Part shown: in pieces, positions 30,385 to 40,530 of the stretch
Layout: each line of letters opens with the position of its first letter
Position numbering within the stretch: the first letter of the stretch is position 1
Assembly (NCBI GenBank): GCA_002733765.1
Contig: NVWU01000015.1
Span: 1-48,917, forward strand
DNA: 48,917 nt
Reading direction: 5' to 3'
Source of the DNA: Colwellia sp.
Lineage (GTDB): Bacteria > Pseudomonadota > Gammaproteobacteria > Enterobacterales > Alteromonadaceae
Made by a program: the position numbers and the translations under genes
The notes under the pieces: model-generated
Database searches by the model: none
Told to the model about the DNA's origin: nothing
What the model saw: only the letters and a program-made list of their open reading frames with translations

Positions 30385-30397
30385 TGATATTCCCAAC

Positions 30398-30877
30398 TTA
30401 TTTAATAGAAAAATTGCGGCGTACTTTGCGTAATAAATAAAATACCCAAGGCCATAAAACAATGGTTGTTATAACGGGATATAAGTAACTGGTTAGAAAA
30501 ACAACATCAATTAAAAATCGTTGCAACCAAAAAACAACTAAATGATACAAAGCCGCTAATACACCAATAATGAGTGCTTGTTGCCAAATAGAAAAATTAC
30601 GTATTTTTTGATGATTTTCTACAATAATGTAAATTGACATTGCCATGGCAGCAGCGTGGACACCTAACACTGATCCCAAAAGAACATCCAATAAAAACCC
30701 CATTACCCATGCAGTGATAATATTCACTCGCCCTGGCAACGCCATACACCAATACATTAAAACGATAAGCACCCAGTCAGGACGAAAAACATCCGCATTT
30801 AGTGGCATAGGCATTATGCTGGCCATTAAAGCAATCAATAAAGTAAAAAGAATAATAATGCCATTATTAGCAAACAT
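30398..30877 (-). CDS. mreD: rod shape-determining protein MreD
   Basis: Integral membrane partner of MreC in the elongasome. The 159-aa protein has about five hydrophobic segments and the family's F-R-P-D-W-V-L-I-V-L-M-Y-W, followed by W-V-M-G-F-L-L-D-V-L-L-G-S-V-L-G. Its start overlaps the mreC stop by one base (TAATG). Confidence 0.95.
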   Translation of the reverse strand: MFANNGIIILFTLLIALMASIMPMPLNADVFRPDWVLIVLMYWCMALPGRVNIITAWVMGFLLDVLLGSVLGVHAAAMAMSIYIIVENHQKIRNFSIWQQALIIGVLAALYHLVVFWLQRFLIDVVFLTSYLYPVITTIVLWPWVFYLLRKVRRNFSIK

Positions 30878-31776
30878 TAATTAGTAACCTTTTCTTGCGG
30901 CTTTATCGCTGTTAATGGGCCTTTCTCTTGAATTTTAGGAGCGAAAATATTTTGAGGTTCTTTTTCTGACAATAATAATAAATATCGTAATCGATCAATT
31001 TGAGCAACGGGTGTACTAAAGACACGAACGAACTCTCTGGATTCATCGTTACTCGCAAAAGAAACTCTAGCCACAGGGTAACCTTCTGGATATTTTCCAC
31101 CTAAGCCTGAAGTAACCAATAAATCACCCGTTATTATATCAGCACTTTGTGGAACAAAATTATGAATTAATCGATCTATTTGCCCACTACCTGCAGCAAG
31201 TAACCTTAAGCCATTACGCTGAACTCTAACAGGCACAGCATGTGATATATCAGTAATAAGTATCACGCGAGAACTTGTTTGCCCTACGTGCAATATCTGC
31301 CCAACAATACCAAGGGCATCAAGTACGGGCTGTCCTTCATAAACACCATCACCGGCACCACGGTTAATCACTATTTGATGGCTATAGGGATCGCTATCCA
31401 CTGATATAACTTCTGCCACCATTTTTTTTATTTCACTGCGCAAAGGCGAAGCAAGCAAAGATCGCAATCTGTCATTTTCTTGTTTTAACATAACAAGCTG
31501 CATAGCTTCTTCGTGAAAATTAAGTTCATTTAAACGATATTTTTGGTTTTCACTCATTAATTGTCGACGAGTAGTCAGGTTTGTTGATGCCCATGTCATC
31601 AACTGCTTTGGAGTATTGGCTAAATATTGCAATGGACTTACTAGCGATTGCAAATATCCACGCACTGATTCAAAACTAGCCATTTTATGATCGAAAAAAA
31701 TCAATAAGGCAGAACAAAACAGCACCAAGACAAGTCGGTGCTGTGGGGATGGACCATGTTTAAAAATTGGGTTCAT
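30877..31776 (-). CDS. mreC: rod shape-determining protein MreC
   Basis: Bitopic inner-membrane protein that links MreB, MreD and the PBP2/RodA synthase. An N-terminal hydrophobic segment (residues about 14-30) precedes a coiled-coil (about 60-105, N-E-L-N-F-H-E-E-A-M-Q-L-V-M-L-K-Q-E-N-D-R-L) and the beta-barrel MreC domain with V-I-S-V-D-S-D-P-Y-S-H-Q-I-V-I-N-R-G-A-G-D-G-V. Length 299 aa; the E. coli protein is 367, which has a longer C-terminal tail. It follows mreB by 186 bp. Confidence 0.96.
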   Translation of the reverse strand: MNPIFKHGPSPQHRLVLVLFCSALLIFFDHKMASFESVRGYLQSLVSPLQYLANTPKQLMTWASTNLTTRRQLMSENQKYRLNELNFHEEAMQLVMLKQENDRLRSLLASPLRSEIKKMVAEVISVDSDPYSHQIVINRGAGDGVYEGQPVLDALGIVGQILHVGQTSSRVILITDISHAVPVRVQRNGLRLLAAGSGQIDRLIHNFVPQSADIITGDLLVTSGLGGKYPEGYPVARVSFASNDESREFVRVFSTPVAQIDRLRYLLLLSEKEPQNIFAPKIQEKGPLTAIKPQEKVTN

Positions 31777-31962
31777 ATAAAACCAGTTACGGATTCGATA
31801 TTCTAGTTACAAGTTACTTTCATCTGATTATCATCCTAAAAATTGAACGTTTCTTTACAGAAATTTGGTTTGAGTACAAGGCAAAAGCACGGAGTTAACG
31901 CTAGTCAATGAGTACTTTTAACGCCGTAATCAAGCCAAATAACCAAAAAGAAACTGCAATTT

Positions 31963-33305
<1,343 letters not shown>

Positions 33306-33381
33306 ATGGTCTCCTCCCTATACGGCATCTATGTGCCATGATTGAAGTTGTTACACACAATCAAAAAGGGAAAAGACCAAG

Positions 33382-34395
33382 ATGAAGATTACAACAATTG
33401 GGTTAGATATAGCAAAAAGATTTTTTCATGTTGTCTGTTGCAATGACCAAGGGCGCTTAGTTAGCAAGAAAATGCTAAGTCGAGCGCAAGTATTAACATT
33501 TTTTCAAAATCACCCATCTTGTTTGGTTGCTTTAGAAGCTTGTGCAACGTCTCATTATTGGGCAAGAGAAATACAAAAGTGTGGTCATAAGGTAAAGCTT
33601 ATTCCACCTCAACATGTGAAAGCATTTTTAATTGGCAATAAAAATGATTATAACGATGCTTTAGCAATTGCCGTTGCAGCAAAGCAGCATCATATTAAAA
33701 GTGTTGGTATAAAATCGATAGAACAACAGGATAATCAAGCACAGCATAAAGCGAGAGAGTTAGCGGTTAGACAAAGAACTGCATTATGTAACCAAATCAG
33801 AGGATTAATAGCTGAATACGGTATTATTTTAAACCAAGGTGTAAACAATATACGCAAAAACATCCCATTAATGCTGGATGATGAAACCAAGCCATTATCA
33901 GGGGCGTTTAAAACAATACTTAGGCAACTACAAGTGCAATTAAACGCATTAGATACTTGTATTGAAGCCTATGGTAAATTAATTGTTGAAACAGTAAAAA
34001 CCAATGATATTTGTCAGCGAGTTCAAACAATACCTGGGTTTGGCCCTATGGTATCAAGTGCATATTTTAATGAAGTTGGTAATGGGAGTAATTATCAACG
34101 AGGTCGTGATGTTTCAGCGTCCTTAGGTATAGTTCCCCGGCAACACAGTAGTGGTGGTAAGGATACTTTGTTAGGAATAAGTAAACGAGGAAATAGCTAC
34201 TTAAGATGTCTTTTGATTCAAGGAGCAAAGGCGGTTGTTTCAAGAGCTAACACGAAAAATGATAAATTAAGTCAATGGATAAACCGACTTGTTCAAACTC
34301 GGGGGCATAACCGAGCATGTGTAGCTTATGCCAACAAAATGGCGAGAATGGCTTGGGCTATTACCGTCTCGGGTGAAGAATATTCACCAGTATAA
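33382..34395 (+). CDS. IS110-family DEDD transposase (recombinase)
   Basis: The 337-aa protein has an N-terminal RuvC-like DEDD_Tnp_IS110 domain with Asp9 (G-L-D-I-A-K), Glu52 (A-L-E-A-C), Asp89 and Asp92 (N-D-Y-N-D), and a C-terminal Transposase_20 domain with the helix-hairpin-like T-I-P-G-F-G-P and the conserved Ser267 in I-S-K-R-G-N-S-Y-L-R. IS110 recombinases use these two domains as a composite active site that makes double-stranded exchange through a serine intermediate, guided by a structured non-coding RNA of the element. No frameshift or truncation is visible. Confidence 0.95.
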   Translation: MKITTIGLDIAKRFFHVVCCNDQGRLVSKKMLSRAQVLTFFQNHPSCLVALEACATSHYWAREIQKCGHKVKLIPPQHVKAFLIGNKNDYNDALAIAVAAKQHHIKSVGIKSIEQQDNQAQHKARELAVRQRTALCNQIRGLIAEYGIILNQGVNNIRKNIPLMLDDETKPLSGAFKTILRQLQVQLNALDTCIEAYGKLIVETVKTNDICQRVQTIPGFGPMVSSAYFNEVGNGSNYQRGRDVSASLGIVPRQHSSGGKDTLLGISKRGNSYLRCLLIQGAKAVVSRANTKNDKLSQWINRLVQTRGHNRACVAYANKMARMAWAITVSGEEYSPV

Positions 34396-34633
34396 GTAAA
34401 TTGCTCTTCAAAGAATTGCGTGGGTAGAACAAAACGATGACATAACAGGTAAAACCTGCATATTGAAAACCTGGCGATCTCAGTGGTAGTAAATACCGAT
34501 AACCTGATAAGGACAATATGTGCGGAATACATCGAGGTCAGAAGTAATAAACTTCATTAAAAGGCCGTATATATGACAGCAACCCTGTCCCTGTTATCGA
34601 TGAGTTAAACCTTGCAATACGGGAGGAGACCAT
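34396..34633 (+). ncRNA. candidate bridge/seeker RNA of the IS1111-type element
   Basis: IS1111-group elements carry their guide RNA in the 3' non-coding region. This segment contains small hairpins: CAGGT/ACCTG (34446-34458), GGTA/TACC (34485-34497) and GACAG/CTGTC (34575-34589). It also contains two guide-like matches to DNA bordering the insertion. TAACCTGAT (34500-34508) is identical to the left border (33295-33303). CGATCTC (34475-34481) is the reverse complement of GAGATCG at the right border (34638-34644). One same-strand match on the left and one complementary match on the right is the pattern bridge RNAs use for their target. The matches are short, RNA ends are unknown, and the exact element ends are uncertain. 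Confidence 0.5.
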
Positions 34634-34689
34634 ATATGAGATCGGTTTAAGCGGGTATATGTCGCCCATAATGTCTATTTTATCAATAT

Positions 34690-35379
34690 TTAAATAGTTA
34701 TTATTATGCCGATCAACCAAGCAAATAATGGGGCTAAAACGGCGGTTAAAATACCGCTGATAACTAAAGCTAAAGAACTAAAAGCGCCTTGTTCGTTACC
34801 TACTTCTATTGCTTTTGCTGTACCAATAGCATGAGCACTACAGCCCATGGCTAAACCTTGTGCTTGTGGATTTGTTATTTTACAAAGGTTGAGTAGGCTA
34901 AAACCGCCTAATGCCCCTAATAACCCAACAGCAATAACCACTGCGGCTGCTAAAGATGCCAATCCTCCTGTTTCATTGGCAATTGCCATCGCTATTGGAC
35001 TAGTCACTGATTTTGGTAATAAAGAAAGTAATAATATTTTATCGTCAGTTAATAATAAGGCGGTGGATAGACAAGTTGAAATAGCAATCACAACACCAAA
35101 ACAACAACTGATCATTATTGCTCTAAATTGTTTTTTTATCTGCTTTATTTGACTAAATAAGGGAATAGCAAGCGCAACAACTGCGGGCTCTAAAAGCCAA
35201 ATAAAAGGAAGATTTGCGGTTGCGTAATCTTGATAAATAAGTGGGGTAAAACTAAAAAGTCCAATAAAAAATAAAATACTCACTAGAAGAGGGTTAGCTA
35301 GTGGACTTTTAATTGGGATTAAAAGCTTACGGGATACTAAAAAAACTAATATCGTAGCAATAAGATAAAGATAAATCAT
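34690..35379 (-). CDS. lrgB: LrgB/CidB-family membrane protein
   Basis: LrgB partners LrgA in a holin-like pair first linked to murein hydrolase control and later to pyruvate or other small-molecule export. The 229-aa protein has about six or seven hydrophobic segments and the family motifs P-K-S-V-T-S-P-I-A-M-A-I-A-N-E-T-G-G and M-G-C-S-A-H-A-I-G-T-A-K-A. Its ATG overlaps the lrgA stop (ATGA). The stop is 57 bp from the right repeat of the IS110 element, so the insertion lies just past its 3' end. Confidence 0.92.
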   Translation of the reverse strand: MIYLYLIATILVFLVSRKLLIPIKSPLANPLLVSILFFIGLFSFTPLIYQDYATANLPFIWLLEPAVVALAIPLFSQIKQIKKQFRAIMISCCFGVVIAISTCLSTALLLTDDKILLLSLLPKSVTSPIAMAIANETGGLASLAAAVVIAVGLLGALGGFSLLNLCKITNPQAQGLAMGCSAHAIGTAKAIEVGNEQGAFSSLALVISGILTAVLAPLFAWLIGIIITI

Positions 35380-35741
35380 TTAGCAAACCTTTGATAAAGC
35401 CAACCAACCGATATTAATGTTGCTATTGTACTGATCACGCTACTTACTACAATGGTGAGCCAATGTGTTGATAACAAGTCTGAATATTGTAATAACCCCA
35501 CACCGACAGGAACAAAAAAGAGCGTAATATAGTTGAGTAAAAAACTGCCTGTGGGTAATACATAATCTAATGGAATTAATCGAAGGTTCAGCCCTAAAAA
35601 TAATAATAATAAGCCAAAAATACTGCCAGGAATGGGTAAATGGCTGATAAATTGAATGCCTTTACCTAAGTATAAAAAAAACAATAAAATTCCAGCACTT
35701 CGCGCTAACAGGGTAACAGTGGTAAAAACATTTTTTTTCAT
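35376..35741 (-). CDS. lrgA: LrgA/CidA-family holin-like protein
   Basis: Small membrane protein paired with LrgB. I chose the ATG at 35741 (121 aa), which follows AGAAAG and gives the usual length; a GTG frame opens at 35813. Four hydrophobic segments are visible, with the family pattern L-P-I-P-G-S-I-F-G-L-L-L-L-F and the C-terminal F-F-V-P-V-G-V-G-L-L near residue 90. Function in Gram-negative bacteria is not settled. Confidence 0.9.
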   Translation of the reverse strand: MKKNVFTTVTLLARSAGILLFFLYLGKGIQFISHLPIPGSIFGLLLLFLGLNLRLIPLDYVLPTGSFLLNYITLFFVPVGVGLLQYSDLLSTHWLTIVVSSVISTIATLISVGWLYQRFAK

Positions 35742-35936
35742 AAACTTTCTAATAAATGGGTAATAATTATCATAGTTGCTTTTTAAGGAATGATTAAAGA
35801 GTAACCGTGCCACAGTCTACTATATTTAACCCTAATGCTTACACTATTGTCATAATAAATATCATCATTTATCTATTATCGCTATGACTGATGAGTATAT
35901 AACAAGCACCGCAACTTGGTGGCGTTTAAATAAATA

Positions 35937-36410
35937 TCAACTTAGACTCATAGAGAATAGGCGTTCTAATTTATTAATAGTTTGTTTGATATTACTTACA
36001 TCTGTTGGTGCAATAAAAATAGTATCATCACCGGCAATGGTGCCAAGCACACCGTCACTTTTACTTAAGCTATCCAATAAACGAGCAATTAATTGTGCAG
36101 CCCCTGGGCTTGTTTGGATAATGATCATCATACCATTATGTTCTATTTCTAAGACTAATTGTTTTAATGGACTTTGTGCGGTTGGTACACCAAGCTCTGC
36201 GGGTAAACAATAAACCATTTCTTGACGGGCGTTACGCGTGCGAACTGCACCAAACTTACTTAACATTCGTGAAATTTTTGATTGGCTGATATTTTCAAAA
36301 CCTAAAGATTTTAATGCGTCAACAATTTCGCCTTGTGAACCGAATTGTTCTTGTTTTAATAGATCTTTAAATGCTTGTACTAATGCTTCTTGTTTTTGTT
36401 GGCCAGTCAT
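35937..36410 (-). CDS. argR: arginine repressor ArgR
   Basis: Hexameric arginine-dependent repressor of arginine biosynthesis, also a Xer accessory factor in E. coli. The 157-aa protein (E. coli 156) has an N-terminal winged helix with [19 protein letters not shown] and a C-terminal arginine-binding and multimerisation domain with G-T-I-A-G-D-D-T. It is divergent from mdh, the conserved gammaproteobacterial arrangement. Confidence 0.97.
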   Translation of the reverse strand: MTGQQKQEALVQAFKDLLKQEQFGSQGEIVDALKSLGFENISQSKISRMLSKFGAVRTRNARQEMVYCLPAELGVPTAQSPLKQLVLEIEHNGMMIIIQTSPGAAQLIARLLDSLSKSDGVLGTIAGDDTIFIAPTDVSNIKQTINKLERLFSMSLS

Positions 36411-36493
36411 TTTTTGAGATTAAACCCTTTTTTGCTATTTTTCAAACAGCCTCAAGTTGAATTATTTATTTTGAAGAGGTTTGCTATAGCCTT

Positions 36494-36526
36494 AATACTA
36501 AAGTTGAATTCTTTCAACTAAGTATT
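36494..36526. promoter_or_regulatory. 33-bp imperfect palindrome between argR and mdh
   Basis: Arms AATACTAAAGTTGAA and TTCAACTAAGTATT face each other across a 4-nt centre (TTCT). The inner half-sites TTGAA/TTCAA recall an ARG box, but the half-site spacing is shorter than the E. coli 18-bp box. It could be an operator for autoregulation of argR or a hairpin in a leader. Basis: pattern only. Confidence 0.35.
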
Positions 36527-36661
36527 ATACGGTATCATATACATAATAATAATTGTTTTTTTGTTGGCTATGCTATATCTTTTGCACAATAAAATTTACG
36601 TATTTACTCGAATAATATTTATTATACAGTTTAACATCCACTTTAATTTCGGAGAGAACAC

Positions 36662-37594
36662 ATGAAAGTAGCAGTTTTAGGCGCAGCTGGCGGTATCGGC
36701 CAAGCATTATCTTTACTATTAAAAACTCAATTACCAGCCGGTTCTGAGTTATCACTTTACGATGTTGCCCCTGTAGTTCCTGGTGTGGCGGTAGATTTAT
36801 CACACATACCTACAGCGGTTAAAGTTGCCGGTTTTGGTGCTGACGATTTAGCGGGTGCACTTTCAGGTGCTGATATTGTAATTATTCCAGCAGGTATGCC
36901 ACGTAAGCCAGGTATGGATCGTGCTGATTTATTTGCAGTAAATGCAGGTATCATTAAAACATTAGCTGAAGGTATTGTTGCTGCTTGTCCAAAAGCTTTA
37001 GTGGGTATTATTACTAACCCTGTTAACGGCACTGTACCAATTGTTGCTGAAGTATTCAAAAAAGCAGGTACTTATGATAAAAATCGTGTATTTGGTGTAA
37101 CAACTCTTGATGTAATTCGCAGTGAAGCATTTATCGCTGAATTAAAAGGCTTGAACGTAAGTGACGTTAAAATACCAGTAATTGGTGGTCACTCAGGTAC
37201 AACAATCTTACCACTTCTTTCACAAGTTGAAGGCGTTACATTCACTGATGAAGAAGTTGCTACGTTAACGCCACGCATTCAAAATGCTGGTACTGAAGTT
37301 GTAAATGCTAAAGCTGGTGGTGGTTCTGCTACTTTATCAATGGGTGCTGCTGCTGCTCGTTTTTGTTTATCTTTAGTGAAAGGTCTACAAGGCGAAGACG
37401 TTGTAGATTATGCTTATGTTGACGTAGAAGGTGGTGATGCACCATTTTTTGCTCACCCAGTACGTTTAGGCGTAAATGGTATTGCTGAAGTATTATCTTA
37501 CGGTGAATTAAGCGCGTTTGAAGAAAAAGCTAAAAACGACATGCTTGATACATTAAAAGCTGACATCAAAGAAGGTGTTGATTTTATGGCATAA
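36662..37594 (+). CDS. mdh: NAD-dependent malate dehydrogenase
   Basis: TCA-cycle enzyme converting malate and oxaloacetate. The 310-aa protein (E. coli 312) has the Rossmann motif G-A-A-G-G-I-G-Q (residues 7-14), substrate-binding Arg81 and Arg87 in M-P-R-K-P-G-M-D-R, Asp150 and Arg153 (T-L-D-V-I-R), and catalytic His177 in G-G-H-S-G. GGAGAG lies 6 nt upstream of the ATG. Codon use is regular and looks highly expressed. Confidence 0.98.
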   Translation: MKVAVLGAAGGIGQALSLLLKTQLPAGSELSLYDVAPVVPGVAVDLSHIPTAVKVAGFGADDLAGALSGADIVIIPAGMPRKPGMDRADLFAVNAGIIKTLAEGIVAACPKALVGIITNPVNGTVPIVAEVFKKAGTYDKNRVFGVTTLDVIRSEAFIAELKGLNVSDVKIPVIGGHSGTTILPLLSQVEGVTFTDEEVATLTPRIQNAGTEVVNAKAGGGSATLSMGAAAARFCLSLVKGLQGEDVVDYAYVDVEGGDAPFFAHPVRLGVNGIAEVLSYGELSAFEEKAKNDMLDTLKADIKEGVDFMA

Positions 37595-37621
37595 AGCTAT
37601 AAATAGAAAATAAAGATTACG

Positions 37622-37654
37622 AGTAGTGAGTATTGAATTTCGATACTCACTACT
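37622..37654. terminator. hairpin after mdh
   Basis: Perfect 12-bp arms AGTAGTGAGTAT (37622-37633) and ATACTCACTACT (37643-37654) with a 9-nt loop, 28 bp past the mdh stop and between convergent mdh and the hemerythrin gene. No clear T-run follows, so it is an atypical terminator or an mRNA-protecting stem. Confidence 0.55.
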
Positions 37655-37694
37655 ATTACTCGCAACTTGGTTTATTCACAATTTAGCTTTTTAC

Positions 37695-38105
37695 TTATTT
37701 CACACCCTTTGAAATAAGAAATTCAGCATATTCTTTATCTGTTCTCATAATATGATTCGTTAGCCAACGTTTAAGAAATAGCATTAAATCGGTATTGATT
37801 GTTCCTTGAGGATTTTTAATAAAGTTTTCTTTTAATTCGACTACTTGCGCTATTAGCTCATTATGTTGCCGTTTGTGCTCTTCGGAATCACTATAACCAT
37901 ACTCAGCAAACATATTTTCTTCATAAGCAAAATGCTTGTGAGTATAAGCCGCTAAACCTGTAAATATTTTCCCTAATAATTCATGTGAGCTATTTGTTAA
38001 CATGGCATCATTAAGTGCATTGATCATATTGACGAGCTTCTTGTGTTGCTCGTCAATGCTGTCTATACCAACACTTAATTCGGCTGTCCATTCAATTAGT
38101 GCCAT
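37695..38105 (-). CDS. bacteriohemerythrin
   Basis: Non-haem di-iron O2-binding protein. All seven iron ligands are present at normal spacing: His21, His58, Glu62 (H-x-x-x-E), His77, His81 (H-x-x-x-H), His118 and Asp123. Length 136 aa is typical of a single-domain hemerythrin. It is likely cytoplasmic, as no signal peptide is seen. Roles proposed for the family are O2 storage, delivery or sensing. No neighbouring methyl-accepting or cyclase partner is present. Confidence 0.95.
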   Translation of the reverse strand: MALIEWTAELSVGIDSIDEQHKKLVNMINALNDAMLTNSSHELLGKIFTGLAAYTHKHFAYEENMFAEYGYSDSEEHKRQHNELIAQVVELKENFIKNPQGTINTDLMLFLKRWLTNHIMRTDKEYAEFLISKGVK

Positions 38106-38194
38106 AATAGTACCCTGTAAAATTTAATAATCTTTAGTCAACGTTAGTAGTAGCCTGTGAAATACACAAGCCAAAGTTCACGTAAACCTGTGCT

Positions 38195-38471
38195 ATATCA
38201 AATGAAATAATGAATTAGTCAATTCAGAGCTATGTTAGGGATGTTAGAACAAGAAAAATTGTGATGTTATCAGTTTGCTACGAAACTCCCGAAGGGCGAG
38301 TTTAAAAAGCTTACAAGCTGCGTTATTGATTTTGACAAGGACGCTACATGGGTGGTGTTATTAGAGAATGCAGGAGCATATTCTCCTGAATAACCATTCT
38401 ATTCAATCAATGTCTTACCTTTAAACCTTTTAATTCTCGCTGAATGATCCATTTATTACTTCAATTGATAT
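38195..38471. repeat. MITE-like element with inverted ends
   Basis: A 277-bp segment in a 397-bp gene-free gap. It begins ATATCAAATGAAATAATGAA (38195-38214), and its right end (read on the other strand from 38471) begins ATATCAATTGAAGTAATAAA. The ends agree over about 24 of 30 positions. The same ends occur back to back at 23308-23355. No long reading frame is inside. A small palindrome AGGAG/CTCCT around CATATT lies within it. This is the pattern of a non-autonomous transposable element. A flanking target duplication was not recognised. Confidence 0.55.
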
Positions 38472-38502
38472 TTGATCAATAAATATAATACCGGATAAAT
38501 GG

Positions 38503-38907
38503 TTATTTTCCCCAGGGGTTCGTTGGAGTAGAAGACCGCTCACGGGTTTTTTTAGCGCGTTTTTGTCTAAGGTTCTCAGCATCATCAAAACTTAATTCAG
38601 CAGGTGTTCCCGGTTTTTGATGAGCTGGCACAATGCGATCACGTGGGGGTAATTCAAATTGGCTATCATCAGCACGTGGTAAATTTTTATATTGATATAA
38701 ATAAAAAGCTTCAACTTTATCTTTTGCCCAGTCTGTTTTTTTCAAAAACTTTACACTGGATTTAATACTTGGATGTGTTTTAAAGCAATTTAAACTTAGA
38801 TAAGCGTTTAAAATTTCAAAACCGTAATGATCTACTAACTCGGTGAGAACCTGTTCTAAACCAATACCGTGCAGCGGATTGTTTTCATATATATTATCTA
38901 AACTCAT
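38503..38907 (-). CDS. VF530 (DUF2132) family DNA-binding protein
   Basis: Small protein of the VF530 family, whose structure suggests DNA binding. The family core occupies residues 1-72 (N-P-L-H-G-I-G-L-E-Q-V-L-T-E-L-V, N-C-F-K-T-H-P-S-I-K-S-S-V-K-F-L-K-K-T-x-W-A). The remaining 60 residues are charged, likely disordered and rich in Arg/Lys, ending in N-P-W-G-K. Function is unknown. It lies 25 bp after ispB on the same strand and may be co-transcribed. Confidence 0.85.
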   Translation of the reverse strand: MSLDNIYENNPLHGIGLEQVLTELVDHYGFEILNAYLSLNCFKTHPSIKSSVKFLKKTDWAKDKVEAFYLYQYKNLPRADDSQFELPPRDRIVPAHQKPGTPAELSFDDAENLRQKRAKKTRERSSTPTNPWGK

Positions 38908-38932
38908 ACTGTTTTACTCTTGCTTGGAATGT

Positions 38933-39919
38933 TCAGGCACTGCGATTAGCGGCAATATGGGCTAATGCAACCAATGCTTTTTTATAATCAGATTCAGGCA
39001 ATATCGATAAAGCATTGATAGCCTTGTCTGCTTCTATTTCTGCCTTTTTTTGCGTATAAACTAAAGCGCCAGTTTGTTTCATGGCTGTTAAAATATCATC
39101 TAAATACTCCATGCCATTACCGTGCTCTATCGCATTTCTTATTAATTGTTTTTGCTCATCAGTACCATGTGCCATGGCATATAGTAGTGGTAGAGTGGGT
39201 TTTCCTTCGGCTAAATCATCACCGACATTTTTTCCCATTTCTTTCGCATCAGCGGTGTAATCCATAATGTCATCAACTAATTGAAACGCTGTACCTAGGT
39301 ATTTACCGTAATCTGCCATGGCTGTTTCAATTGCACTATCTTGCTTGGTAATTACAGCAGCAAGTCGAGTAGCCGCTTCGAAAAGTTTGGCTGTTTTGCA
39401 ATAAATAACCTGTAAATAGCTTTCTTCCGTGGTGTCAGGATCATTACAATGCATTAACTGTAAAACTTCACCTTCAGCAACAATATTAGTGGCATCAGAT
39501 AAAATATCCATAATGCGCATATCACCCAATTTGGTCATCATTTGAAAAGAGCGTGTATAAAGAAAATCACCCACTAATACGCTAGCACTGTTACCAAATA
39601 AGGCATTGGCAGTTTCTCGGCCACGGCGCATGTTAGATTCATCAACCACATCGTCATGTAATAAAGTCGCTGTGTGAATAAATTCAATAATAGCAGCAAT
39701 GGTACAATGTTTATCATCAAGCTTGTCAGTATTGGTAACGTTTAACGCTTGTGCTGCAAGTACAGTAAGCATCGGGCGCATACGTTTTCCGCCAGCATTA
39801 ACAATATAGATACCTAATTGATTGATTAAAGCGACGTCTGAGTGTAATTGTCCGTAGATAAGATCATTGACCTTGGTCATATCATTTTGAGAGAGAGCTT
39901 GAATTGCTTTTATATCCAC
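38933..39919 (-). CDS. ispB: octaprenyl diphosphate synthase IspB
   Basis: Makes the polyprenyl tail of ubiquinone and menaquinone. The two Asp-rich motifs are L-L-H-D-D-V-V-D-E-S and L-V-D-D-I-M-D-Y, and the G-K-N-V-G-D-D-L-A-E-G-K-P-T motif follows. The open frame reaches a GTG at 39967, but I chose the GTG at 39919 (328 aa) because VDIKAIQALSQNDM then matches the E. coli N-terminus residue for residue. No ATG is available near it. It is divergent from rplU, the standard order. Confidence 0.95.
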   Translation of the reverse strand: MDIKAIQALSQNDMTKVNDLIYGQLHSDVALINQLGIYIVNAGGKRMRPMLTVLAAQALNVTNTDKLDDKHCTIAAIIEFIHTATLLHDDVVDESNMRRGRETANALFGNSASVLVGDFLYTRSFQMMTKLGDMRIMDILSDATNIVAEGEVLQLMHCNDPDTTEESYLQVIYCKTAKLFEAATRLAAVITKQDSAIETAMADYGKYLGTAFQLVDDIMDYTADAKEMGKNVGDDLAEGKPTLPLLYAMAHGTDEQKQLIRNAIEHGNGMEYLDDILTAMKQTGALVYTQKKAEIEADKAINALSILPESDYKKALVALAHIAANRSA

Positions 39920-40115
39920 TTTACTTATTTTCCACTTTTTATGGCTAGGTGGTTTAAATATAACCACTATTCTAATAGGGTTTTTACCTATTAAATTCTA
40001 CACTATATTGGCCGATATAAAAGCCCGCTTAAAAGGTTTATAATGACTTTATTACGTATTTATTTAGCTAATTTACCAAACAGCGTAAAAACTTTATAAA
40101 TGATCACTTTTATAC

Positions 40116-40144
40116 TTGCCCTGCTACGTTTCTTCGCGTAGAAT
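40116..40144 (+). promoter_or_regulatory. rplU-rpmA promoter
   Basis: TTGCCC (40116-40121) and TAGAAT (40139-40144), spaced 17 nt, followed by a GC-rich discriminator TCGCGCCC. This is the kind of start region seen at ribosomal promoters under ppGpp control. It is 58 nt before the rplU ATG. Confidence 0.7.
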
Positions 40145-40202
40145 TCGCGCCCTATATTTTTAAAATTAGCAACACATAAAGTTGTTGCAGTACGGAGTAG
40201 CT

Positions 40203-40514
40203 ATGTACGCGGTATTCCAAAGCGGTGGTAAACAGCATCGTGTAACCGAAGGACAAACAGTTCGTCTAGAAAAGCTTGAGCTTGAAGTAGGCGCATCAGT
40301 AGAATTTGATAACGTTTTAATGATCGCCGATGGCGAAAACATCAATGTAGGCGCGCCTTACGTTGCTGGTGGTAAGGTGGTGGCTGAGGTGGTAAACCAA
40401 GGTCGTGCTGATAAAATTACTATTGTAAAATTCAAACGTCGTAAGCATTCACGCAAACAAGCGGGCCATCGTCAATGGTTCACTGAAGTGAAAATTACTG
40501 GTATTAACGGCTAA
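40203..40514 (+). CDS. rplU: 50S ribosomal protein L21
   Basis: 103 aa, normal length. It begins [14 protein letters not shown] and contains the L21 signature [20 protein letters not shown] is spaced 5 nt from the ATG at 40203, so the seven extra codons back to 40182 are not used. It is followed by rpmA after 16 bp. Confidence 0.98.
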   Translation: MYAVFQSGGKQHRVTEGQTVRLEKLELEVGASVEFDNVLMIADGENINVGAPYVAGGKVVAEVVNQGRADKITIVKFKRRKHSRKQAGHRQWFTEVKITGING

Positions 40515-40530
40515 TTAGGAGCATTTTGAC

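Larger units (their letters stand above)
33306..34633 (+). mobile_element. IS110-family (IS1111-type) insertion sequence
   Basis: Perfect 13-bp inverted repeats ATGGTCTCCTCCC (33306-33318) and GGGAGGAGACCAT (34621-34633) flank a full-length DEDD transposase and a roughly 240-nt 3' non-coding segment. Subterminal repeats and a long 3' segment are features of the IS1111 subgroup. In that group the true ends lie a few bases outside the repeats, so the element probably runs from about 33299 to 34637. No target duplication is expected or seen. It sits between mreB and lrgB. The transposase is intact and the repeats are perfect, which suggests recent activity. Confidence 0.88.

Noticed and set aside
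34538..34720. Minus-strand 60-residue frame spanning the right end of the insertion element
   Set aside because: It runs from lrgB's 3' end into the element's non-coding part, so it is a by-product of the insertion, not a gene.
36453..36476. AT-rich TTGAATTATTTATTTTGAA stretch before argR as a second ARG box
   Set aside because: Only one half-site fits the consensus; the other half is too far from TTCAA.
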